Part shown: in pieces, positions 1 to 7,232 of the stretch | Numbering within the stretch: the stretch's first letter is position 1 | Layout: each line of letters begins with the position of its first letter | Origin: Mesorhizobium sp. WSM4904 | GTDB lineage: Bacteria; Pseudomonadota; Alphaproteobacteria; Rhizobiales; Rhizobiaceae | Assembly: GCF_029674545.1 (NCBI RefSeq) | Contig: NZ_CP121354.1 | Location: 4,163,001 to 4,227,000, forward strand | Direction: 5' to 3' | Length of the DNA stretch: 64,000 bases | Made by a program: the position numbers and the translations under genes | Notes under the pieces: model-generated | Seen by the model: only the letters and a program-made list of their open reading frames with translations | The model's database searches: none | What the model was told of the DNA's origin: nothing

Positions 1-1039
1 AGAGTACGAAGGCGAATTCGCCGCCCTGCGCCATGAAGACGGCGCGTTCGAGCGCCTCGCGGTGGCCGCTCTTGAGCATGCGCGCGACGATATAGATGCC
101 GAGCGCCTTCATGATCATGTAGGCGACGACATAGATGGCGACGAGCCGCCAGTTCTGGGCGACGACGCCGAGGTCGAGCGACATGCCGACGGCAAGGAAG
201 AACAGGCCGAGCAGGATGCCGCGGAACGGCTCGATGTCGGCTTCGAGCTGATGGCGGAAGGTCGATTCGGAGAGCAGCACACCGGCGAGGAAAGCGCCCA
301 TTGCCATGGAGAGGCCGGAAAGCTGCATGGCTAGAGCCGACCCAAGCACCACAAGCAGGGCCGCGGCCGTCATCACCTCGCGGGCGCGGGCGTCCGCCAG
401 GATGCGGAAGAGCGGGTTGAGCAGATAGCGCCCCGCCACCACCAGTCCGATGATCGCCGCGATGCCGATGCCGACTTCGGTCAACCGTTCGGACAGGCTG
501 GTCTCGGCGCCGCCGGGCGCCAGAAACGCAACCAGCGCCAGAAGCGGCACGATCATGAGGTCTTCGAGCAGAAGGATCGACACGATACGCTGGCCCTTGG
601 GCGTAGCGATCTCGCCGCGCTCCTCGAGCAACTGCATGACGATCGCCGTCGACGTCAGCACGAAACCGGCGCCGGCGACGAAGGACTGCGCGATCGGAAA
701 GCCTCCGGCCAGTCCGACGCCGGTCAGCAGCAGGGCGCAAACGCCGACCTGCAGCGCGCCGAGCCCGAAAATCTCGCGGCGCAGGCCCCAGAGCCGCGAC
801 GGCTGCATCTCCAGGCCGATGATGAACAGGAACATGACGACGCCGAGCTCGGCGACGTGGAGGATGGCTTCCGATTCGGAGAAGACGCGGAGGCCGAACG
901 GCCCGATGACCACGCCCGCCGCGAGATAGCCGAGGATGGAGCCCAGTCCCATGCGCTTGAAGATCGGCACGGCGACCACGCCAGCGGCAAGCAGCGCCAC
1001 CACCTGTACGAGATCGCTGCTCGATGCTTCAGCCGCCAT
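1..1039 (-). CDS. CPA2-family monovalent cation:proton antiporter (Kef-like), C-terminus outside window
   Basis: Integral inner-membrane antiporter of the KefB/KefC type, expected to exchange K+ or Na+ for H+. Reading in from the ATG at 1039 there are about 346 residues of alternating hydrophobic helices, including the family-typical stretches GSILGYLAAGVVIGP, FIIGLEMQPSRLW and LTSTAIVMQLLEERGE. The reading frame is still open at base 1, so the end of the membrane domain and any RCK/TrkA-N domain are not seen. No glutathione-binding or NAD-binding part can be judged. It is transcribed away from the small lipoprotein gene at 1317, leaving a 277-base divergent region. Family assignment is firm; the transported ion is not deducible. 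Confidence 0.9.
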   Translation of the reverse strand, partial: MAAEASSSDLVQVVALLAAGVVAVPIFKRMGLGSILGYLAAGVVIGPFGLRVFSESEAILHVAELGVVMFLFIIGLEMQPSRLWGLRREIFGLGALQVGVCALLLTGVGLAGGFPIAQSFVAGAGFVLTSTAIVMQLLEERGEIATPKGQRIVSILLLEDLMIVPLLALVAFLAPGGAETSLSERLTEVGIGIAAIIGLVVAGRYLLNPLFRILADARAREVMTAAALLVVLGSALAMQLSGLSMAMGAFLAGVLLSESTFRHQLEADIEPFRGILLGLFFLAVGMSLDLGVVAQNWRLVAIYVVAYMIMKALGIYIVARMLKSGHREALERAVFMAQGGEFAFVL

Positions 1040-1270
1040 GCCTGTCGTTCCGTTGTCTCGAAGCACTCCTTGCATGCAGCGGGAGTGGGAGGCAAGGGCA
1101 GGGCGCCTGGCAGGAAGAGCAGGGCCATTGGCAGGAAACAAAGGTGACGCCTGTCCGGCAAACTCCTGTTGCAGCTTCGTTACACAAGTTTACGCGGCCC
1201 GGTCGTTGCGTGCCGCCACAATCAGAGGTTAAGGCACGACCGGCTTTGGCCATTGGGCTTCGGCCATTGG

Positions 1271-1301
1271 AAGGCAGCGGCGATGGGCCGCTGCCTTTTT
1301 T
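1271..1301 (+). terminator. intrinsic terminator directly before the lipoprotein RBS
   Basis: A 10-bp perfect stem (AAGGCAGCGG / CCGCTGCCTT) with a 7-base loop is followed by six T residues. The GAGGAG ribosome binding site of the next gene starts at 1302, so any transcript of that gene begun upstream must read through this structure. It may end a short untranslated RNA from the divergent region or act as an attenuator. Confidence 0.75.
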
Positions 1302-1316
1302 GAGGAGATGACTGAC

Positions 1317-1583
1317 ATGAAGAAGTTTTTGCTCGTTGCCGTTGGTGTTGCGGCGCTGGCCGTTTCGGCCTGTTCGAAGGGACCGGAGTGCACGCAGGAA
1401 ATTGCCACCAAGAAGGCGCAGGATATGGCCGCCGCGCTGCAGGAAGCAATCACCAAGGATCCGAGCAAGGCGGCCGATCTGACGGCCAAGGTGCAGGCCG
1501 TGACGACGAAATATCAGAACGCCACGACGCTGGACGAGGCCTGCAAGGCCTATGACGAAGTGACCGCCGCCATCAAGGGTTGA
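1317..1583 (+). CDS. small putative lipoprotein
   Basis: An 88-residue protein with a lipoprotein signal: MKKFLLVAVGVAALAVSAC, in which VSAC is the lipobox and Cys19 the predicted lipidated residue. The mature part is a short, charged, helix-forming domain with a second and third cysteine and no domain I can name. The ATG at 1317 is chosen because GAGGAG at 1302-1307 lies 9 bases upstream; the ATG at 1308 abuts the Shine-Dalgarno. It stands alone between two hairpin terminators, so it is a single-gene unit. Function unknown; a periplasmic, membrane-anchored location is the only inference. Confidence 0.8.
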   Translation: MKKFLLVAVGVAALAVSACSKGPECTQEIATKKAQDMAAALQEAITKDPSKAADLTAKVQAVTTKYQNATTLDEACKAYDEVTAAIKG

Positions 1584-1602
1584 GCTAAGTCATAAACGGA
1601 TG

Positions 1603-1630
1603 AAGGCGGCGGCCATGGCTGCCGCCTTTT
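1603..1630 (+). terminator. terminator after the lipoprotein gene
   Basis: AAGGCGGC pairs with GCCGCCTT around the near-palindromic loop GGCCATGGCT and runs into TTTT, 20 bases after the stop codon. The stem is almost symmetrical, so it could also slow transcription from the convergent gene at 1651. Confidence 0.75.
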
Positions 1631-1650
1631 GTCAATCCACGCTTGTCTGG

Positions 1651-2205
1651 TCAGTTCTTGGCTATCGAGCCGACCTCGACCGTATCGACCCGCTTCAGGC
1701 TCATGCCGATGACCGGCACCAGCTCTTTGTTGACGCGCACGGCAACCGTGACGGTCATCGAATTGTCGTCGGGGATGCGGGCCTGCATGACGCCATTCAA
1801 CTGATTGCGGTTGATGGTGAAGACCACCTTCTGCGCGTCGACGACATTGCCGCCGATGATGTCGAGCCCGTTGCCGGCCGAGCCGCCCATGAAGTTGCCT
1901 TTGTAACCTTCATGGCCCTTGCGTTCGACGCTCGCTGACATTTTTTGGGTGAACACACCGACCCGGCAGTCTCCGTCCAGCGTCATGCCGACCTTGCCGT
2001 CAGGCGTCGAGCCGTTGAAATTGCAGGTGAATTTCGTGCCCTTGTATTTGCCGGCGATGATTTCGCCGGGGCCGACCCATTTGCCTTCGACCGAACGGAA
2101 GAACTGCTTGTCCGGTTCTGCGCCAAAGGCTTTTTCGACGAGGCCGACCGGTGCGGCGACCGCAACCGTCACGGGCAGGACGCAGGACAGAAACACGCTT
2201 TTCAT
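1651..2205 (-). CDS. secreted protein of unknown function
   Basis: A 184-residue protein with a Sec signal peptide of about 28 residues (MKSVFLSCVLPVTVAVAAPVG, cleavage likely after AFGA). The mature domain is rich in beta-prone segments: VEGKWVGPGEI, GTKFTCNFNG and VGMTLDGDCRVGVF, with two cysteines that could pair. This suggests a small periplasmic beta-rich domain. The ATG at 2205 is preferred over a GTG at 2214. I recognise no enzymatic motif. It is convergent with the small lipoprotein and follows ycjX-ycjF on the same strand with about 100 bases between, so it may be separately expressed. Confidence 0.75.
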   Translation of the reverse strand: MKSVFLSCVLPVTVAVAAPVGLVEKAFGAEPDKQFFRSVEGKWVGPGEIIAGKYKGTKFTCNFNGSTPDGKVGMTLDGDCRVGVFTQKMSASVERKGHEGYKGNFMGGSAGNGLDIIGGNVVDAQKVVFTINRNQLNGVMQARIPDDNSMTVTVAVRVNKELVPVIGMSLKRVDTVEVGSIAKN

Positions 2206-2304
2206 GGACGACACCCGGCACGACAGAGTCTGTTCTTGGGACAGAGACGACCATGAACAAGATTGGTTAATGCTTCGTCACCGGTGGCCGTTTCGGCATT
2301 TACC

Positions 2305-3387
2305 CTACTGCTCGCTTTGACCGTCCTTCCGGGTGGCGAACGAGGTCAGCGCCGAAAGGAAATCGCCGAGCCCCGGGCGCTTGGTCGCGATGAACGGCAG
2401 CGGGCGCGCCGTTTCCATCGCAGCGATGCCGATGCGCGCCGTCATCATGCCGTTGACCACGCCTTCGCCAAGCTTTGCGGAGAGTTTGGCGGCCAGGCCG
2501 TGGCCGACGATCTGCTGCACGAAACTGTCGCCGACAGCGATGGAGCCGGTTACCGCGAGATGAGCGAGCACGCCGCGCGCCAGGCGGATGAAGCCCAGCG
2601 TGCCGGGACGGCCGCCATAGAGTTCCGACAGGCGCCGGATCAGCCTGCCGGCCTCGAACACGACATAGGCGACGTCGACGAGCGCGCGCGGGCTGACCGC
2701 GGTTACCAGCGAGACGCGCTTTGCGGCCTCCAGGATCATCGCCCTGGCGCGGGTATCGAGCGGCGACAGGATCTCGGTCTCCGCAAGCCGCACCAGATTG
2801 CCGCCGTCAATGATTTCGCCGCGCAATTCGGCGAGCGAGCGGCGGCCGGCCGCGGTCTCTGGTTTTGCCGCGACGAAGGCGGCGAGCTCATCGACCAAAG
2901 CGCGGGCGGCCTTGGGGTCGTCGCGCGCCACCGCATCCAAGGCCCGCCGCTGCAGCTTCTCGACCTCGGCGAGGCGGGCGATCGCCAGGAATTCGCGGAT
3001 CAGGATGACGAGCAGCGACAAAAGCGCGATCGCCGCCATGCCGGCCGCCAGCCAGCCCAGCCATTCGGCGCGCGCGAAGAGATCGCGGATGAGCTGGTCC
3101 GTCCACAGGCCGACCGCAAGCGAGACAAGCACGCCGAAAGCGCCGAAAAACAGGCGGGCCAGCAGCGAGCGCTTCCTTGGGGCGGTCGCCGGCGGCGTCG
3201 CGGCCTGCTCGATATCCGGTTCGTCGAAGACGTCGATCGGCGAAGGGACGACGACCGCGACATCGGCCCTTGCGGCCTGCGGTTTGCGCGTCGGCCGTTC
3301 GTCGGTACGATGCTTCTGCGGCGCCTCCTGTTTTGGCGCTGGCTCGGGCTCGATGCGGAAGGCCGCCGGTTTGCGGGGCGCGGTCAT
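2305..3387 (-). CDS. YcjF-family inner-membrane protein (TIGR01620/DUF697)
   Basis: A 360-residue membrane protein of the YcjF family. A proline/alanine-rich cytoplasmic N-terminus of about 90 residues is followed by two transmembrane helices (around LFFGAFGVLVSLAVGLWT and LAAGMAAIALLSLLVILI) and a long C-terminal cytoplasmic domain ending in hydrophobic helices typical of DUF697. The start codon overlaps the stop of the upstream ycjX-like gene (ATGA), a conserved arrangement implying translational coupling and partnership. In enterobacteria the pair belongs to the phage-shock/stress response; in rhizobia the role is not established. Family assignment is firm, role uncertain. Confidence 0.88.
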   Translation of the reverse strand: MTAPRKPAAFRIEPEPAPKQEAPQKHRTDERPTRKPQAARADVAVVVPSPIDVFDEPDIEQAATPPATAPRKRSLLARLFFGAFGVLVSLAVGLWTDQLIRDLFARAEWLGWLAAGMAAIALLSLLVILIREFLAIARLAEVEKLQRRALDAVARDDPKAARALVDELAAFVAAKPETAAGRRSLAELRGEIIDGGNLVRLAETEILSPLDTRARAMILEAAKRVSLVTAVSPRALVDVAYVVFEAGRLIRRLSELYGGRPGTLGFIRLARGVLAHLAVTGSIAVGDSFVQQIVGHGLAAKLSAKLGEGVVNGMMTARIGIAAMETARPLPFIATKRPGLGDFLSALTSFATRKDGQSEQ

Positions 3388-4856
3388 GCCAGATGGTCTC
3401 CGATCAGGAACTGCAGCGCGCGGTCGAGCCGAATATGCGGCAGCGAGAGCGAGACGCCTTCGGCCGTGCGTTCGAGCTTCGGCGGACGAAACCGCACGAA
3501 GCGGATCGCTGGTTCACTGCTTTCGCCCTGCGGCCCTGAAGTGTCGAACACCGCGTCGACCTTTTGCGGCAAGTCACCGGGAAATATGGCGGTTTCGGTT
3601 TTGCCGTCGAATGTCTCGCCATTGATCGTTTCGCCTTTCAACGGGGTGCCGATGATCACCGGCAATGTCTCGCGGCCCTGCTTGACCGTGCCTTCGCGGG
3701 TCGAGCGCACCGCCGCCATGGCGGCGACATCGACATCGGCGCCGCTGAAATTCGCCCGCGCGACGGCTCGGTCGGCCAGGCGGCGCACGATCGCCTGCAG
3801 CCGGTCGTGGCTTTCATGATGCAGCTGATCGGCCTTGGTCGCCGCCACCAGGATGCGGTCGATGCGCCTTGAAAACAGGTCGGTGACGAAATTGCCACGC
3901 CCTGGCCGGAAGCAGGACAGGATCTCGGTGACGGCGCGTTCGAGGTCGGCCATGGCGGCGGGGCCGGCGTTCAGCGCCTGCATGGCGTCGATCAGCACGA
4001 TCTGGCGGTCGAGACGGGTGATATGCTCGCGAAAGAACGGTTTCACGACATGCGTCTTATAGGCCTCGTAGCGGCGCTCCATCATCGCCTGCAGCGATCC
4101 GGAACGGGGACGTCGCTCCGACGGCTTCATCAGCGGCGCAAAGGTGAGCGCCGGCGAGCCTTCGAGATCGCCCGGCATGAGGAAACGGCCGGGCGGCAGG
4201 GTCGACAGCGCCCGTTCGTCCAGCTTGCAAGCCTTGAGATAGGCCGCGAAGCTTTCGGCGAGACGGCGCGCCGTCATTTCGTCGGCATCGGCATCCGGAT
4301 CGATCGAGGAGGCGAGCTCGCGCCAGGCATGCGACAGGTCGGACCGCACAGGCAGGGCTGCGAGCTCGACCGCCTCGTGCGAAAAATCGGCGAAGGATTT
4401 GCCGAGCAGCGGCAGGTCGAGCAGCCATTCGCCGGGGTAGTCGACGATGTCGACCGACAGCTTTCCCGCCGAAAACAGCCGGTTCCAGCCGGAGGCAGAC
4501 TCATATTCGATGGTGAGCCTCAACTCGGAAATGGCGCGCGTCGAATCCGGCCAGACGCGGTCGTCGACCAGGGCAGCTATATGGTCCTCGTACTGAAAGC
4601 GCGGGACGGCGTCGTCCGGCTGCTCCTCGAGGAAAGCGCGAGCGATGCGGCCCGATTTCTGCGCTTCGAAGAGCGGCAGCCGCCCGCCATGGATCAGGTT
4701 GTGCACGAGAGCGGAAATGAACACCGTCTTGCCGGCGCGGGAAAGGCCGGTGACGCCCAGGCGCAGCGATGGAGAGAAGAGCCCTGCGGCGCGGCCCGAC
4801 AGGGTGTCGAGCGCAATCTTCGCCTCGTCGGTAAAGGTTGTCAGCGATGATGCCAA
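3384..4856 (-). CDS. YcjX-family P-loop ATP/GTPase (DUF463)
   Basis: A 490-residue P-loop NTPase. The Walker A motif GLSRAGKT is at residues 37-44 and the family block VDIVDYPGEWLLDLPLL supplies the Walker B/switch region near residue 135. The start is a TTG at 4856 with a GAGG-type site upstream; no ATG gives the conserved N-terminus. It overlaps the ycjF-like gene by four bases. YcjX proteins are soluble or peripheral nucleotide hydrolases working with the membrane protein YcjF; whether a Psp-like response exists here cannot be told, since no pspA or pspF is in the window. Confidence 0.88.
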   Translation of the reverse strand: MASSLTTFTDEAKIALDTLSGRAAGLFSPSLRLGVTGLSRAGKTVFISALVHNLIHGGRLPLFEAQKSGRIARAFLEEQPDDAVPRFQYEDHIAALVDDRVWPDSTRAISELRLTIEYESASGWNRLFSAGKLSVDIVDYPGEWLLDLPLLGKSFADFSHEAVELAALPVRSDLSHAWRELASSIDPDADADEMTARRLAESFAAYLKACKLDERALSTLPPGRFLMPGDLEGSPALTFAPLMKPSERRPRSGSLQAMMERRYEAYKTHVVKPFFREHITRLDRQIVLIDAMQALNAGPAAMADLERAVTEILSCFRPGRGNFVTDLFSRRIDRILVAATKADQLHHESHDRLQAIVRRLADRAVARANFSGADVDVAAMAAVRSTREGTVKQGRETLPVIIGTPLKGETINGETFDGKTETAIFPGDLPQKVDAVFDTSGPQGESSEPAIRFVRFRPPKLERTAEGVSLSLPHIRLDRALQFLIGDHLA

Positions 4857-4919
4857 ATCTGCCTCTGGGTCGCCCGTCAGGGCCCGATATAGGCCTCGGG
4901 CGAGGCGTTTGAAATGGTG

Positions 4920-5423
4920 TCAGAGATCGGCCGGAGTGAGAAAGGCTTCGAGATAGCCGTTGCCTTGGCCTGCTTCACCGAGATTGCCGGGAAAACGCAC
5001 GACGGCGAGGCCGGAGGTGGGAAAGCCGTGGTTGAGCATGCCACGCGCGGTCTCATCGCCGTCACCCGACACCGCCATGGCGAGATCCTCCGTCATCGGG
5101 TTGTGGCCGATCACCAGAAGCGAGCCGGTCCCGCCATTCCTGCGGATGATGTCGAGATAGCCGGCGGCATCCTCGCTGTAGAGCGTGTCCAGGAACAGCA
5201 CGCGGCCGATGTCTGTGCGGCCCGCGAGGCCTTCCAGCGTCTGCCGCGCCCGCTTGGCGTTGGAACAAAGCGTGACGTCCGGCACGTAGTTGCGGGCCCG
5301 CATGGCATCGCCCATCGCCTCGGCATCAGCCATGCCGGATTCGTCGAGCGGGCGATCGAAATCGCGCACCCCGGGCAGCGCCCATCCGGCCTTGGCATGC
5401 CTCAACAAATAAAGTTTGCTCAA
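4920..5423 (-). CDS. SixA-type histidine phosphatase
   Basis: Histidine phosphatase (phosphoglycerate-mutase-like fold) of the SixA group, which removes phosphate from phosphohistidine, for example on HPt domains. The catalytic RHG-type signature is LLRHAKAG with the nucleophile His9. The second conserved part, VIGHNPMTEDLA, carries the downstream catalytic histidine. I take the TTG at 5423 as the start: GAGGG lies about five bases upstream and the protein then begins SKLYLLRHAK, as in this family. Earlier in-frame starts (up to 5513) would add an N-terminal extension of no recognisable kind. It may share a transcript with the ycjX-like gene 63 bases downstream. Confidence 0.82.
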   Translation of the reverse strand: MSKLYLLRHAKAGWALPGVRDFDRPLDESGMADAEAMGDAMRARNYVPDVTLCSNAKRARQTLEGLAGRTDIGRVLFLDTLYSEDAAGYLDIIRRNGGTGSLLVIGHNPMTEDLAMAVSGDGDETARGMLNHGFPTSGLAVVRFPGNLGEAGQGNGYLEAFLTPADL

Positions 5424-5687
5424 CCGGTCCCTCACTACTAGCAAGCAACGAAAATCCGTCCAAGGCGTTATGGGATTAGCCACGAGAATGGTCCCATGCA
5501 CAATGGCCGGCATCGCTCAAACATAGCGAATCGTACAGGAATTCGGCTGTCCCCTTATTGCGAAAAGGCCTGTCTGTGCTGGCCTCCCCCTTCCTAACAA
5601 TTGCGTGAAACTGTCGCCGATTGCGCTTGTGCAGCCTTCGGTCCGCGAATATATAGGCGCCAAATTTGGGGTTGTTGGGTGAGTCGA

Positions 5688-6104
5688 ATGAACGATATCG
5701 TTACCGCCGATTACGTACCCTCCGAAGACGAGCCGTTCATGAACGAACGGCAGAAATCTTACTTCCGCATGAAGCTTATCACATGGAAGAACGATATCCT
5801 TCGCGAAGCGCGTGAAACCCTCGAAATCCTCCAGCAAGAAAACGCCAACCACCCCGACCTAGCCGACCGCGCCTCTTCCGAAACCGACCGAGCCATCGAA
5901 CTGCGCGCCCGCGACCGCCAGCGCAAGCTGATCTCGAAGATCGATTCGGCGCTGCAGCGTATCGACGAAGGCACCTACGGCTATTGCGAGGAGACCGGCG
6001 AGCCGATCGCGCTGAAGCGGCTCGACGCCCGCCCCATAGCGACGCTGTCGATCGAGGCGCAGGAGCGCCACGAGCGCCGCGAGAAGGTCTACCGCGACGA
6101 TTGA
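5688..6104 (+). CDS. dksA: RNA polymerase-binding transcription factor DksA
   Basis: A 138-residue DksA. It enters the RNA polymerase secondary channel and works with ppGpp to adjust rRNA and amino-acid promoters. The coiled-coil tip motif DxxDxA is intact (Asp57, Asp60 in PDLADRAS). The C-terminal globular domain keeps the family spacing but only one of the four zinc cysteines: Cys100 is present, while the others read Thr103, Ser121 and Ala124. This is therefore a zinc-independent form. The ATG at 5688 matches the family N-terminus; upstream TTG codons in frame are not needed. A strong terminator follows at 6133, so it is monocistronic. Confidence 0.93.
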   Translation: MNDIVTADYVPSEDEPFMNERQKSYFRMKLITWKNDILREARETLEILQQENANHPDLADRASSETDRAIELRARDRQRKLISKIDSALQRIDEGTYGYCEETGEPIALKRLDARPIATLSIEAQERHERREKVYRDD

Positions 6105-6132
6105 GGCGGGCAGCGCAGGCATAGAATTTGAA

Positions 6133-6166
6133 AAAATGGCCGGGGTTTCCGGCCATTTTGTTTTTT
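6133..6166 (+). terminator. intrinsic terminator of dksA
   Basis: An 11-bp perfect stem (AAAATGGCCGG / CCGGCCATTTT) with a five-base loop is followed by G and six T residues, 28 bases after the dksA stop. The A tract on the other side makes it plausible for the convergent fliO transcript too. Confidence 0.92.
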
Positions 6167-6302
6167 CCGCTACCTTCGTAAGCTGCAGAGCGGCCGGCCG
6201 CTTATTTGCCCAAGGCACCCATGGGCAGGTTCACGGTGGTCCCCGTCATCCCGCTTGCCCGGCCCGAGGCCATGAAGGCCGTCATGTTCGCGTATTGCCG
6301 AG

Positions 6303-7022
6303 TCAGCGTTTGTGGCTGGCAAGCTCGCCGAGAAGCTTGGTCATCTCGTCATCGAGCGAAGGCTTGGCGGCCGGCTTGCTGGTCGCCGGCTTGGGATGCG
6401 ACTCGTCCAGGGACGCCTCGAGTTCGTGCATCAGCGTATCGTCGATCGAGTCGTTGGAGGGCGGCGGCGGGACATGGCGGACGCTGCCATTCGTTCCATG
6501 AGCTGGGAGCGGCATGACCTTCGCGGTCGGCTGGCTCGGCGCCGCCGGCTTTGGCGTGGGGGGTGCTGCGTGCGGACGCGACACTGGCTCTGTCATCGGA
6601 GCCGGCGCCGGTGCGGGTGGCTGTCTCGCCGGGGCCGGCGTCGGTGCCGGCTGAGGCCCGCGCGGACGCGGCGCGGCGGCCTGCTGCTGGCCGCCGTCGC
6701 CGGTCAGCGCCGGGCGGCGAGGCGCGACCAGCCTTATGTCGCGTTCGACCACGACATCGGTCGGGCCGCCGATCAGGATCAGGTGCTCGATGTCGTCGCG
6801 GCGCACCAGCACCAGCCGGCGATGGCTGTCGACGGCAGTGGCGTCCATGACGGCGAGCCGCGTCTTGCGGTTCCTGCCGCCGGCCACGAAGGTGCCGAAA
6901 GTAAGGTTGCGGACCACCTTGATGACGAGCAGGACGACGACAAGCAAAATGAGTGCTGCAAACGTCCACAGGATTGCACCAACATAACCCGGACCCGCTG
7001 TGCGCTCCACCCACTCCATCAT
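6303..7022 (-). CDS. fliO: flagellar biosynthetic protein FliO
   Basis: About 239 residues. An N-terminal periplasmic stub and one transmembrane helix (GAILWTFAALILLVVVLLVIK) are followed by the cytoplasmic FliO domain, with the conserved run TRLAVMDATAVDSHRRLVLVRR and DIEHLILIGG. The C-terminal half is a long Pro/Ala-rich tail of low complexity. FliO helps assemble the FliPQR core of the flagellar export gate. The start could be ATG 7022 or 7019 or the TTG at 7034. It lies alone between dksA and cckA and not in a flagellar cluster, an arrangement I believe common in rhizobia. Family is clear from domain layout; the tail is species-variable. Confidence 0.82.
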   Translation of the reverse strand: MMEWVERTAGPGYVGAILWTFAALILLVVVLLVIKVVRNLTFGTFVAGGRNRKTRLAVMDATAVDSHRRLVLVRRDDIEHLILIGGPTDVVVERDIRLVAPRRPALTGDGGQQQAAAPRPRGPQPAPTPAPARQPPAPAPAPMTEPVSRPHAAPPTPKPAAPSQPTAKVMPLPAHGTNGSVRHVPPPPSNDSIDDTLMHELEASLDESHPKPATSKPAAKPSLDDEMTKLLGELASHKR

Positions 7023-7232
7023 CGGTGCACCCAATCGCCTTCTTGAGGTGACGCGACACTAGACCGTTGGGACTAGCGACCGCAAGTTCGCATCACGCAT
7101 CGTGAACAGTTTGAAACATGAATCGTTGATTTTATCGGACATTTGCCGCCGGGGCCTTTTCCGCTACAGGAGAATGTGATTCAACCTGCCGTTCGCGGGT
7201 GTCGGGGCACCGGAATCACGAGCAGGGGGCAC

